DNA of 64,000 bases from Plecoglossus altivelis (Eukaryota > Chordata > Actinopteri > Osmeriformes > Plecoglossidae): NCBI GenBank assembly GCA_036571765.1, contig BROE01000024.1, positions 1,663,189 to 1,727,188 on the forward strand. The letters run 5' to 3'. Shown piece by piece: positions 50,501 to 59,581 of the stretch. A program made the translations under genes and the position numbers. Position 1 is the stretch's first letter. Every line of letters begins with the position of its first letter. The notes under the pieces were generated by a model. The model made no database searches and was not told the DNA's origin. It saw only the letters and a program-made list of their open reading frames with translations.

Positions 50501-53500
50501 GCCTGTGGTTCGATCTAAAACCTTCTGTGAGCGTGTTCGTTCCCTGATGATTCCCGTCACAGAAGATTAAAATGCTGCAGTGCAAATGAGTTCTTCTACG
50601 GACACCCACTGATTTTAATAGGCACTTAACTTGTGCTGTTCTAGCTTGTTCTCAACAACCCCTTTACCCATGAAGCTCAGTTAATTTGAATCCCCTTCAA
50701 CATCGAATCACTGTGTCATAATGCAAACGATAAGGTCACATTTATCCAATGTCTTGAAGCTTTACTGTTGGCCCGTCATTTACAAAGTTTACACGCCTGC
50801 TGTGTTTATCCTCTTATTATCTCTCAACGAACACTATAAACCCCTCTGGTCTTGACTAGGTCTGGCAAGTCATTAAATCTGCAATCAAGCACGTCACGCT
50901 GTAAGCTTACAGTAAAGATTGTCAAAACTGATTTGCTTTCCCCTTCTGCTGTTGTCATATTGGTTAGCCATGTCCATACCCTGTTAGTGTTCAGATGAGT
51001 TATTGGTTTTTGCTGTCCTGTGCTGGTCTTGTGTCTGCGCAAGTCTCTTTCTTGCCATCTCTCTCTCCTGGCTCCCTGCACACCTTTGTCTCATTCCAGT
51101 TGCGCAGCTGTCATCACCCTGCCCTTTATAAATGTCTTCTACCTTTGCCAGTCCTTGTCAGTCATTGTACATGTTTACATGAGTATCCCTGCCGTGTTTC
51201 TGTTCTTGCAAAGTGAAGTCTTTATCTTATTGATCTCCACCCCATCTCCTTGCTCGTCGGTGCACCTCCTAGTACTCACCACGAGACCTATGATGTTCCT
51301 GGGAGGTTTTAGGGTGGACAGTTGGCATGAAGAAGGCCTCATCTCAAGTCTGACCTGGTGACCACGGTAGCCTGGAGACCACATATGGCTGAACTCCAAC
51401 CACTCCAGCTTTTTTTTTCTACATAGCCATTTGCCCAGATGGTCAGCAGTTAATATTCCATCTCTCCTGTCTGCAGAAGAGTTGACCTAGCAGATTCTCC
51501 CTCTTTTCTAATACCTTCCACTGCTATTAGGTTGGCTGTGAAGCCCTGCCAACAAGACTAACATTTGGAACGAGAGAGGCTCTGTCTGTCTATGTCCATC
51601 CACTCGGTGCTCTCACAACAAAATTGTAACTGGGGGTAAGCATTCTGCCAATGCTACCGGTTCAAAGCAGACCATGTTGTGCAAACAAAGCAAAGTGGGG
51701 GCTAAACTCATGCCGTCAGGAAACAAAAAGTAACTGTAAAAGAATCTTGAGATTTAATCCGATTAATCGCTTTCTGGGTACGCAGGAGATTTTAATCACT
51801 CACTGGCAGTCTTCCCCATGACAGTGGGGAAGGGCTTTTTTATTGGAAAAGAGGATCAGATAAAAGTGCTTAATTACCTCTATTCAAATAGCTCAGGGTC
51901 ACAGGAAAATGACAGGATTTCTTTGGAAGGATATTGCTTTTGTACACCCATCGGCCGGTTCAGTTCTAATATTGACTGTTGGCCGTTAGTATGCTCTCTT
52001 CCGTAATGACCTTGTCAGTCTCAGGGTGCAGCCACCGCTATTGCCCAGCTCAGCTATTCCTCCCCATCACATAAAGCCAAAATGCCTCAGTGTTTCCCCT
52101 CAGGAGAACCATCCAATACTACTTCATTGCCATTTGTTTGGTGAACGGCCATTGGCTGCACTACCCGAGTGTACCCTGTACAGATGATCTTGTGCCGACA
52201 GTAAAAACTGTGTTCACTGACCCTCCAGCTATCAGCTACACTCACCAGCCAATGCTTAAACCACCAGCTATCAAATACATCCGCAGTTGGTTATTTTTAC
52301 AGCCAAAGGTGAAACTCACCAGCCATCGGTTATCCCACCTGCCGCCAGTCAACCACCAGCCATCGGATTTATCAACTGCCATCGGTTTTCTCACCAGTCA
52401 TCAGTTAATCTATCAAACCGTCAGCTAAATCCATCTCCCCTAGATGCTGGTTTGTTTGACAAGGAATGATTCCCCCCCCCCTCCCCCCCACGATGACAAT
52501 CTCTTCCCAGGAGTTGAGCAATCAACACTAACCAGTACTCTCTCTAACAAGATGAAGTCTGTTTCACTGATGATTCCACAGGTAGCATGTGGCACTCTCC
52601 CGCAGGACAATTAGCATTCTGTTTCATCCCTTGTGGAACATCAAAGTGTGTGTGGAGGGTAGAGACAGCTGGGTAAGCCTGATTGGCTCCATGCCTCGCT
52701 ACCATGCCGCAGCACTGTGTTTGCATCCCAAATGGAGGGTAGAGATTATTCTGTGTATACATTTGTGAGTGTGTATGCGCTGTGTGTGGCCGCTTCAGCA
52801 TCCGATCTTGTGTGTTTATGTATTTTTCCTTAAGCCGTGAACACACACAGCTCTCTGTGTTTGTATCGCGGGCTTGCAACATCTACCCACTCGCCTTCCT
52901 GCTCAATCTGGGCCGCAGGAACAAGATTCCCCTCAACGGACAACACTTCATGATGTTCTCAGGTAGGCTACAAAAGGCTTCCACCGTATAAACATGTGTG
53001 ATCTGTACCAGCACTGATCATGTCTAGTTGGGCTTAACTACACTGTTTGAGACCTGAAGGAACTAAAAATCCAGGAACGTTGAAAGGGGAGGAGGAACCT
53101 TCTCACTGCAAGAAGCTGTCTGGCCAAACGCTTTTCTTACTTGAGTGCTGTTCCTGTTGAGGAGCTCCTGCTCCTTTGAGAGATTTTTTGCTTCAAAGTT
53201 TTGAGGAATCCACCAGCTTCAAAGTCAGTGTTCAATGCTCCATCTTAGATGAGGTTTTCCTTATCTAACTGGAGTTCAGGGTTGCAACTTTGACGCTGAC
53301 TGGTGTTAATGCTTTGGACGATTGTTTTCCTTCAGATTCAAATGGAGGGTGTCACCATGAAAATAATCTGTAGCCTTGCTATAATCAATTTGTCTTTTTC
53401 CCAAATGAAATTGGAACACGTTTACCTTCATTCATATCATGAATGCTCTTTAATTATGCTATTCTGTTTATTGCCCCCGGCTATTGGTGTTAGCAAAGAT

Positions 53501-54119
53501 GCTAAGAGAATGGTTCCCCTGTGTGTGTTTCCACTGAACACAACAAGAATAGCTCAGACAGACACAAAGCCTTCCTTTATTCTAATTGCCCCAAAATACA
53601 ATTAAAATATTGTGTCTTCATTGTACCTCATTATTATAACCCATGTTCATCTTGTCCTCCCACCATTAAAACCATTCTCTGCCCTTACTAAGAGGTCTGT
53701 GTTTTTGGGATGTCTCCTGGCAAGATAGATGGAGCCCTACTCTATATTTAACTCTGAATGGTTTTAGATGGAGAGGAGGAGGAGGAGGAGGAGGGGGTGG
53801 CGATTGAATGGTCCAGGATGGATTCAAGTTAAGTGATTTGGAGTCATGTTCCCTGCTGGCTTCTCTGTGTGAGTGACCCACTTTTACATGTAAGTCGCTA
53901 GTTGTCTGTCATAAGACGATCATTTTGTGGGTGGTGGGGGGTGGTTCCCCCTCCTGATTCTTCTAAATGAAAGATTGAGCGTCCAGCATGTTTCAGAACA
54001 TTCCTATCTGCCCCTAATGGTGTTAAAAGATTGTCCCAGGAAATGGTATGGGCTTTGGGTGGTCAGAAACAGTAATCTGTTGGTTGTGTCTGGGATATTT
54101 GCCCGTTTGATAAAAGTGC

Positions 54120-54153
<34 letters not shown>

Positions 54154-54738
54154 CCCCCGCCCCCCATCTCCTTTCCTCCCCCCATCCCCCTCCTGCCGCT
54201 AGCCAGTTTGGAGCGTACAGCTCCTCTCTGCGCTGTTTGGCATCAGAGTATCAAACTTGTTTCGTTTTCACTGCTGAGGAGCATCTAAGAGTGTGGAACC
54301 TCTGGAGCCTCTGTGGCCCTGATGGATCTGCTCTGAACATCTGCCTCATTTCACCCCATCGTGGCCGCAATCAACCTCCAGCAGATACATGGAAGTTGAC
54401 GAGCTTATTTGTCTGTTTCATGGGTCAAATGACCTCATCAGTTTTCAAAGGTTAAATGGTTTGGGTTGTTGATGGTCGGATGTTGCTTATCTGGTGGTTG
54501 TGTGACAGTCAGTACAGGGCCGTTGTCTACTGAGCAGGGTTTGGATAAATACAGTCACCTACAAACCCTGCTGTTCTCTTCCAGGTCTGAGAGGAGCAGT
54601 GGCGTTTGCCCTGGCAGTGCAAGACACGTCCACCTATGCGCGACGCGCGATCCTCAGCACCACCCTTCTCCTGGTCTGCGTCACTGTGCTAGGACTGGGC
54701 TCAACCACCTTACCGATGCTGCGTTGGCTCAACATCAG
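28455..54738 (+). CDS. slc9a9: slc9a9: endosomal Na+/H+ exchanger (NHE9-type), partial, 12 exons seen
   Basis: The joined exons give 1421 nt, 473 residues plus 2 nt, without a frame break. The product is a cation/proton antiporter of the SLC9A6/7/9 group, which exchanges luminal H+ for Na+/K+ in endosomes. Visible features are TM1 (about 13-30); a luminal loop with NST72 and NVT81 glycosylation sequons; LPPIIFH (123-129); SATDP (196-200, D199); the ion-site motif FGESVLNDAV (221-230, N227-D228); R392; and the FSGLRGA motif (421-427, R425). Subtype: RACNIYPL, KIP, FSGLRGA, KIRTKQ, IFC and TGLFF-equivalent TLLFL positions fit NHE9 better than NHE6/7, and DIPK2A is the expected NHE9 neighbour. 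Human NHE9 is 645 aa, so about a quarter (last TM end and cytosolic tail) is missing to the right. The copy is clearly divergent from human. Confidence 0.88.
28594..29156 (+). other. slc9a9 intron 1
   Basis: 563 bp, GT-AG, phase 1. It contains a (TTG)7 run with poly-T and poly-G at 28685-28723 and otherwise AT-rich unique sequence. Confidence 0.85.
28685..28723 (+). repeat. (TTG)n, poly-T, poly-G compound repeat
   Basis: A TTG triplet run followed directly by homopolymer T and then homopolymer G. Confidence 0.9.
29157..29347 (+). CDS. slc9a9: slc9a9 exon 2 (luminal loop)
   Basis: Completes Gly47 and encodes residues 47-110, preceded by a TTTTTTTCAG acceptor and ending GAG/GTAACA. It contains the first luminal loop with TLTVNVTSHVHLYKRVGEI, equivalent to the human TLLVNITDQVYEYKYKREI segment, and two N-glycosylation sequons. 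This is the most divergent of the internal exons. Confidence 0.92.
29348..31944 (+). other. slc9a9 intron 2
   Basis: About 2.6 kb, GT-AG, phase 0. A short GA tract lies at about 29505-29550. The interval of about 29560-30200 is repeat-poor with many TAAT/ATTA motifs. A perfect 13-bp-arm inverted repeat lies at 30346-30373. A C run lies at about 31886-31897. No gene is seen. Confidence 0.8.
30346..30373. repeat. Perfect inverted repeat (13-bp arms, 2-bp spacer)
   Basis: TTCCTGAATGTGT at 30346-30358 and its exact reverse complement at 30361-30373, separated by AC. It could form a short hairpin or bind a dimeric protein; it is too short for a pre-miRNA. Confidence 0.9.
31945..32022 (+). CDS. 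slc9a9: slc9a9 exon 3
   Basis: 26 codons (111-136), MTFDPEVLFNLFLPPIIFHG then AYCLDQ. It is flanked by TTACAG and GTGAGA, phase 0 at both ends. It matches the NHE6/7/9 exon that begins (M/V)TFDPE and contains the LPPIIF membrane segment. Confidence 0.95.
32297..32373 (+). CDS. slc9a9: slc9a9 exon 4
   Basis: Residues 137-161 plus two bases of Gly162. RRFFDNLGSVLTFAFMGT matches the NHE6/7/9 segment RHFFxNLGSIL(T/A)YAFLGT. The preceding intron is only 274 bp. Donor GTGAGT, phase 2. Confidence 0.95.
32374..34359 (+). other. slc9a9 intron 4
   Basis: About 2.0 kb, GT-AG, phase 2. A short CT-rich patch lies near 33072-33100 and a G-rich patch at about 34228-34270. The remainder is unique and non-coding. 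Confidence 0.8.
34360..34475 (+). CDS. slc9a9: slc9a9 exon 5 (ATDP motif)
   Basis: Completes Gly162 and encodes through Pro200 plus one base of Val201. TDCFLFGAVISATDP contains the conserved TM Asp-Pro (D199-P200), which corresponds to the functionally essential Asp-Pro of NHE1. Acceptor CTCTCTCCCAG; donor GTAATT, phase 1. Confidence 0.95.
35047..35240 (+). repeat. AT-rich repeat before the gap
   Basis: TATA runs interrupted by short unique pieces; it ends in the N gap. Confidence 0.9.
35241..35352. other. Assembly gap (112 N)
   Basis: A run of N between AT-rich sequence and the second copy of the duplicate. Confidence 1.
35802..35946 (+). repeat. Compound AT microsatellite
   Basis: (AT)n with recurring CACAGTATATAT interruptions, following the second duplicate copy. 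Confidence 0.9.
38397..38422 (+). repeat. (GT)13 microsatellite
   Basis: Pure GT dinucleotide tract in slc9a9 intron 5. Confidence 0.95.
38804..38826 (+). repeat. (GGTAT)n pentanucleotide repeat
   Basis: About five units of GGTAT. Decayed GTAT/AGTAT units continue on both sides over about 38770-38910, suggesting an older, larger array. Confidence 0.85.
39990..40015 (+). repeat. (AC)13 microsatellite
   Basis: AC tract preceded by a short CT run. Confidence 0.95.
40769..40874 (+). CDS. slc9a9: slc9a9 exon 6 (ion-site ND motif)
   Basis: Completes Val201 and encodes through Ala235 plus two bases of Arg236. YALLFGESVLNDAVAVVL carries E223 and N227-D228, the NHE counterpart of the transport Asn-Asp pair, so the copy keeps the key ion-binding residues. 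Donor GTAAGT, phase 2. Confidence 0.96.
40875..43513 (+). other. slc9a9 intron 6
   Basis: About 2.6 kb, GT-AG, phase 2. CT-rich patches lie at about 41390-41450 and C runs at about 42894-42904 and 43195-43208. A B-box-like GGTTCGAGCCC near 42020 has no convincing A box. No gene is seen. Confidence 0.8.
43514..43652 (+). CDS. slc9a9: slc9a9 exon 7, ending at an AT-AC (U12) donor
   Basis: Completes Arg236 and encodes through Leu282: a loop (YSPAGEAHAFD) and a TM segment (FVAVFAGSFALGFFYAAVTAL). The exon ends CTC directly before ATATCCTTT. Ending here, and resuming with CTC ACC AAA in the next exon, restores the family sequence ALLTKFT. Confidence 0.94.
43653..45098 (+). other. slc9a9 intron 7: AT-AC U12-type (minor spliceosome) intron
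   Basis: The donor is the perfect U12 AT-AC consensus ATATCCTTT (43653-43661). The branch-site-like CACTTAAC has TTAAC at 45083-45087, and the AC acceptor (45097-45098) lies about 12 bases after the branch adenosine, within the U12 range. No GT-AG alternative keeps the conserved protein. U12-type introns are known in NHE6-like genes. Phase 0, 1446 bp. Inside are a long CT microsatellite and a C run near 44239-44248. Confidence 0.93.
44459..44553 (+). repeat. (CT)n microsatellite
   Basis: About 95 bp of CT with few interruptions, inside the AT-AC intron. Confidence 0.95.
45099..45204 (+). CDS. slc9a9: slc9a9 exon 8
   Basis: Residues 283-317 plus one base of Gly318: LTKFTRLCGHPLLETTLLFL, then LSWSAFLCAEVSSLS. 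The pattern LC..P.LET and SAFL.AE fits NHE9 better than NHE6 (LREFQLLET, STFLLAE), as I remember them. The upstream boundary is the AC acceptor; donor GTGAGT, phase 1. Confidence 0.95.
45205..47976 (+). other. slc9a9 intron 8
   Basis: About 2.8 kb, GT-AG, phase 1. Mostly unique, repeat-poor sequence. The open frame of about 190 codons at 47263-47847 shows no recognisable family and is taken as chance. Confidence 0.8.
47977..48065 (+). CDS. slc9a9: slc9a9 exon 9
   Basis: Completes Gly318 and encodes through Gln347: GIVAVLFCGISQARYTIHNL, then SYEAKIRTKQ. KIRTKQ and GIVAVLFCG fit NHE9. The donor GTTGGA is weak but is supported by the exact continuation at the next exon. Phase 0. Confidence 0.95.
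48066..49957 (+). other. slc9a9 intron 9
   Basis: About 1.9 kb, GT-AG, phase 0. It contains an exact 20-bp tandem duplication at 48925-48964 and otherwise unique AT-rich sequence. No gene is seen. Confidence 0.8.
48925..48964 (+). repeat. Exact 20-bp direct duplication
   Basis: GCTCACCCTTCCTGCATGGT is present twice in immediate succession without a mismatch. Confidence 0.95.
49958..50071 (+). CDS. slc9a9: slc9a9 exon 10, ending at a U12-type GT donor
   Basis: Residues 348-385, LLEFFCVLGEMFIFCNIGFV and following, ending ICGAF. IFC fits NHE9, but the segment LGEMFIFCNIGFVFLTFP departs from the LAEN(V/F)IF.YMGL.LFTF consensus of NHE6/7/9. It ends TTT before GTATCCTTC. Reading on would meet a stop within a few codons. 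Confidence 0.94.
50072..52850 (+). other. slc9a9 intron 10: GT-AG U12-type intron
   Basis: The donor GTATCCTTC (50072-50080) matches the U12 GT-AG consensus GTATCCTT. A TTTTCCTTAAG branch-site-like element lies at 52824-52834. The AG acceptor follows about 17 bases after the branch adenosine, after ACACACAG. Phase 0, about 2.8 kb. The branch element has one mismatch from TTCCTTAAC. The intron also holds a degenerate repeat at 52222-52432 and a C run at about 52470-52489. Confidence 0.8.
52222..52432 (+). repeat. Degenerate tandem repeat of CACCAGCCATCGGTT-like units
   Basis: About ten diverged units of roughly 15-24 bp, with recurring CCAGC(C/T)ATC and ATCGGTT cores. The variable unit length suggests an old minisatellite. 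Confidence 0.6.
52851..52962 (+). CDS. slc9a9: slc9a9 exon 11
   Basis: Residues 386-422 plus one base of Gly423: LSVFVSRACNIYPLAFLLNL, then GRRNKIPLNGQHFMMFS. The RACNIYPL.FLLNLGR.KIP pattern is NHE9-like (NHE6 has RAANIYPLSLLLNLGR.KIG as I recall). Donor GTAGGC, phase 1. Confidence 0.96.
52963..54584 (+). other. slc9a9 intron 11
   Basis: About 1.6 kb, GT-AG, phase 1. It contains a (GGA)7 run at 53773-53794 and a poly-C run at 54122-54152. No gene is seen. Confidence 0.8.
54122..54152 (+). repeat. Poly-C homopolymer (about 31 bases)
   Basis: A long C run followed by GCCCCCGCC; its length is likely unreliable in the assembly. Confidence 0.9.
54585..54738 (+). CDS. slc9a9: slc9a9 exon 12, last exon seen
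   Basis: Completes Gly423 and encodes through Ile473 plus two bases of Arg474. LRGAVAFALAVQDTSTYARR continues the FSGLRGA motif. STTLLLVCVTVLGLGSTTLP corresponds to the human TTTLLLVFFTVWVFGGGTTP segment, with the GGGTT changed to GLGSTTL. MLRWLNIR ends at an AG/GTCAGT donor at the same place as in human. Phase 2. Confidence 0.95.
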
Positions 54739-56678
54739 GTCAGTCGACATCTCTGCTGGCTGGGCCTGACAAGACTGACTCTTTGACTCGACAGCGCTCT
54801 TGGAGTATTTTAATCCTTACATAGTTACAACACTGTCTTCTTAGAGCTGGAACGTGGTCTAGCATAACTTCATCAGTGAAGAGAAAGTAAAAAAAATGAA
54901 AAATATGATTTGAAATGCATCAAACTATCAGCAATTTAAAGATTTGTATGAAATATGTGATATCTCCTTTAGCGACAGCTGTTCAAAACACGCAATGACA
55001 AAAGCAGGGGATGGGAATCTGCAGTTTTTGTTCACGTCTGAATTCAACAGCTCACATGCAACACCTGTCCCCATGTCCCCAAAGGGAACCACTTAACTGC
55101 AGCTAGTTAGTATGCATCAGCCCATGTAATCTCTCTCCCAGTACTACATGTGCTTTCACCTCCCTAAGGCCCCCCTCTCTTCTCCTACTCATCAGGGCAC
55201 TTATCTCCAACTGCCCTCCATTAGTGACTCACGGATGGGGAGCACAGGTCTTTAGGAGGTTTCTGGGTTCACGTTAGAGGTTACACTCACTGGCAGGTTG
55301 ACACACTATCACGGGATCTGAGCGCAGGGTCAAAGCAGGCACATGCATGAACACACACACACATCCACACACACACAAACAGGCACTCATGGGATAATCA
55401 CACAGCTCAAAGTGCCCTTCCGATTAGCCGAATAGGTGTATTTCCGTAGGCGACCGCATCATTGTAAAGGGGCAAAATGGGCATGGAGTTTGTGAGACAC
55501 TTATATTATGAAAGTTGAATCTATGGACCAGATCATCAGGTCATAATTGACTCCCAAAGTCTTTCCATGCAGTACATGTTCTTTCTGTGCGTGTCCCTTT
55601 AGGTGTGTTTGTGAGCAGATGTACCCTATATGACTCAGATTGTGCTGAATGGTGGCCTATTTGGATTCCTCCCCACAGTGTAGTGCGAGCGTGGTTCGCG
55701 TCTACTGTCATTAGGGGAAGCAGAGTTTTGGAGAGGATCTGTTTCCCCACACTTCTCATTCGTATCTCACTGGCTCTTCCACAGTGCCCTCTTCTCTGCA
55801 TCCCTCTGTGGGTAGTTTCAAAGGAAAGGGGCTAGGTAGCAACTCTAGGAGAATACATCTCAGTGAATAATATATTAGGAGCGCTTTCTTTACCTGGAGC
55901 AAATCACACATCCAAGCTGCTCTATGAAATAGCTTTTGTCAAAGTGGTCCCTTTGAAAATGTTCTTTCTGTTAGAAAATACACCGTGGTTTTGCGTCTCT
56001 GTACTTCAGCAGGCCTTTCACCGCGGGCTGCCAATGAGAGGAAACCGATTGAAATGTCTCCGAAGCCACTTTGGGAGATTTGCTCAAGAAAGCAGGTATC
56101 GCAGGAGACTTGTTAGCGTGCGTGTGGATGGACGGGGTATTTCACGGGTGTCTGTACATGAGCATGTACCCTGTTTGTCCCTTCGCGCGATAGTGCTGCG
56201 TGCGTTTGCAGGCGCGCATGGCAAAACATGTATGCCTTTGGCTTCGATTGTCTGCGTTCCCACAGGACGAAAAGAGGACACAATCAAATAGCTCCTCTAT
56301 CTATCCAATTGAATCATCTATCTCGCCAGGCTGCACTACAGTTGTCTGGCTGTGGTTTGGCATTTAGAGGCATTTCTTGGTCTACAAGCCGTTGCCTCTC
56401 TTTTATATACTTCACACTTGTCTAATTGATCTGTCCTCTTTTGCCATGTCTTGCTTTTGAATCATTCGTTATCAAAGGAAACTAGACAGTTCAAACATTT
56501 TATACCACTTGCTCTCTTCCGTATCCTAGGCTGGAATCTGCCCTTGCAAGGTGAAGCACTAAAAGACAACCTTGGCTGCTCTTATTACAGTGTCCATCAG
56601 ATTTCTCTCTTTGAAAATATAGTTTTTGTCTCAGTCATCTAATTTAATTCATCTGGTTTAGTGCACGCAATGTAGAGG

Positions 56679-57028
56679 AGCGTTGTCAAACTTTGGACCG
56701 CAGGCCAAATCCGGCCTGCGGTGTAATTATATTTGGCCCACGAGATAATATCAAATTACTATGTAAGCTGGCCGCCGGTAACGCAGACCATCTCTGCTGG
56801 TCGAGAATCTATCAGAATCACTGACTTATGTTTTATTTTTTTTATTTTTTTTTGATGCATGGGCCACCTTTGTAGTAACACATGCACCACTGATACTACA
56901 AATCCCAAAATGCACTGCATGGTATATTATTATCTAGTGCACTATGCATGACCAAGACAGAAGGAAAACATGCTTTTTTCAATAAATATAAAATCTAGCC
57001 CACGATGTCCTAGTTTTGACACCCCTGG
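56679..57028. mobile_element. Non-autonomous hAT-type transposon relic (about 350 bp)
   Basis: Flanked by the 8-bp direct repeat TGTAGAGG (56671-56678 and 57029-57036), the hAT target-site-duplication length. The right end reads GTTTTGACACCCCTGG, which is the TGTCAAAC...GACACCCCTG terminal inverted repeat style of Charlie-like hAT elements. The left end, AGCGTTGTCAAACT, is a diverged partner. A subterminal palindrome CCGCAGGCC/GGCCTGCGG lies at 56699-56722. There is no transposase reading frame, so it is a MITE-like passenger copy. Confidence 0.8.
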
Positions 57029-57654
57029 TGTAGAGGGTCTGAACACTTAATGACAGGGCTCTTCCTTGGCATTCATGAGACTGTTGGGGTAGTATCTGGT
57101 GGCTTTATAGTTTGTTTCTGTATCTAACCCTAACCATTACTGTAGTTGAAGTAGCACTTTACTTCTAAAACCTCAGCTGAACCATGCCAGACGACCATAT
57201 GGCTCATGTGCAGATAGACTATAGCTCGACAAGACTCATTGTAAAATGAAAAATCTTTGGAATGTAATCTGCCAAAATACTTCCCTTGAAAATGTAATGA
57301 GATAGTGTTTTCGGTATTTGCTTTGCACTTGTATTCCTTGATTATAGTTCTGAGTTCTATCTCGCCGGAACCCAGTTCTCTGCACTCAACTGTTGTTTAT
57401 CTTGTTCTTTTATCCTTGTAATTCAGACAAATTGTACTTCAAGATGCACAGGCAAACGATGATACCTCAGAATGGAGGAGGAAAGCGGGTCTATTATGGG
57501 TCGTTGCGGCGATGTGTTTGTCTTTCCCCAGCTATATTTAGATACGTAAAAACACAAACACACTGAAAATATCAGCCTGGCTCTTCCTCTCAACTGTCTC
57601 AACACCTTTCTCTGTCACTGTTGTTGTCTGTCAGGATGGAGAGAGAGGGCGAGT

Positions 57655-57659
<5 letters not shown>

Positions 57660-57697
<38 letters not shown>
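57660..57697 (+). repeat. (GA)19 microsatellite
   Basis: Almost pure GA tract in the slc9a9 distal intron. Confidence 0.95.
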
Positions 57698-57703
<6 letters not shown>

Positions 57704-59581
57704 AGAAGCTGAAGGGACGTTTATGTGGAGGGAAGATGTGAACGGGGGAATAGAAAATGAGTTGAATGGTGGAAGATTGGTGGTGACCGACAATATTGAA
57801 AGAATGACGGGGTGGACTGAGAACTGAAAGGAGTGAGTGAAGCAGAGCGCGTTAAACGATCGTCTACGGTGCAATGAGGCAGATAAAATGGAGAAATTAC
57901 TTTTCCCATACACACCTGCACGTGCACAAACAATCATGGGAGCTGAATGTTCCTCAGTAACACTTTCCTCCCCCAGCATTTGTCATTTTCCCTACTCCAG
58001 TCTCAAGATACATAATGTCAAGATACATAATGTCCTTAACGCAAGACTTTCAGCAAATATTGTCAATAATAATACAATCACAAAGTAAGCAAAGTAAGCA
58101 GTGGCAATACAGTTTGTCTTGCGTTGTGCCTTTGATTTATATGGTTGAAATGACTAAGCGAAATGAATGTCTAGGATAATCTTTTGATGCGCTTGACATT
58201 TTTCACTTCTAGCCCTGTGCTTGCCGCAAGCTGTTCCAAAACTTGCGTGTCTCGTGTCTCCTACCACCCGCACAAGTCCCTGTTTTTGACTTGAAGGGCC
58301 TTCAATTCAAATGAGATTCAAATGATGTAGGACCTGCTTCACTGTATATCAACGTGCCGGTGTACCACATATTAATAGTCTATCGATGTGCAGACGTGCG
58401 TTTGTTGTTCGGAAACATTCAAAGCGTGAAAACGACAGAGCTTCTCTGATTGGCTCATTACCTTTCCCTTGTCCATTTTAAATACTTGTGCCAGCTCACA
58501 GCTGTTTCATCTTGGTCAGACACACACCCATGCATGCCACGCACCAACACACCCACATCCATGAGCACATGCGCACTACGATGATATGCCATGACGTGCT
58601 CTTGAGAGAAAACAGGCACCCGTGCACAAACATACCGTAGACACGCCAGCGTATCCCTGTTCTGTTTCAAATACCCAGGCCACTTTACAGCTGTTCCATC
58701 TGGGTCACTCACACGCTTAGTCACACGTGCACACACACTGTCCCCTGGGGGCGTCGCGGTGAGTGTGATAGGGGCTGAAGGTGGCAGGGGAACCCCTGGG
58801 AAGAGCTATGGAGAAGTCGAACAGACCGACCTGGGTGTGTGTGTGCGTGCGCGCGTGTGCTTTGTGTGTGTTTGTTCTCCCGTGTATGTTAGTATGAGTC
58901 TCTGTGTGTGGCGTACAGCAAGGCCTGCTTAAACATGCCCCACTCAGTGCGCCAAACTGAAGCTTTGCCATTGAATGGTGTATTGACTGATGGACGTAGA
59001 CCCTTAATGTTACAGTTCTGTCTGTTGTAATGAAGGGGGATGGTAAATGATATGTTTGGCGAGAGGTTTGTACTAAATATGCCACTGACAGAGAGAGCGC
59101 CACAGAGAAAGAGAGCAAGGTGTGTGTTTTGAAAAGAAAGAGATGAGAAGTGGCTAATGTGCGTGCCATCGTTCTTTGAAGTTCTTCGAAGCCCTCAGAA
59201 ACATTGCCATGTGGTTGCTGAACAAACATGGACAGACAACAAGGGCACGAGCATGTATACTCGTGTGTTTGCACGCACAACCGTGTGTTGGCATGTGTGT
59301 GGGCATGCATGTGCACATAGGCGTGTGCCTCCAGCAGCACATGCGTGTTTTGGACATGTTCCTTTGCCTGTGTTTGTGTGGGCGAGAGCGGGAGTGTTTG
59401 TGGGTGTAGGTCAGCGTTGGGCCTACTCCATGCCCTCCCCTGTTGTCACAGCTGGACCCTGGCTAATGGAGGCACTGTTTGTTTGCACATCTTGAGTAGA
59501 CAGATAGGCTGACGGCAGACATCGGGCCCTCATGTCACTCTCCTTGCCGTCTCGGCCCACTGATCCACCCTGCTCTGCCTC

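Noticed and set aside
28455..54738. Assignment of the exchanger to SLC9A6, SLC9A7 or SLC9A8
   Set aside because: NHE8 differs through most motifs. Residues such as RACNIYPL, KIP, KIRTKQ and FSGLRGA, and the DIPK2A neighbour, favour SLC9A9, although a tree is needed to be certain.
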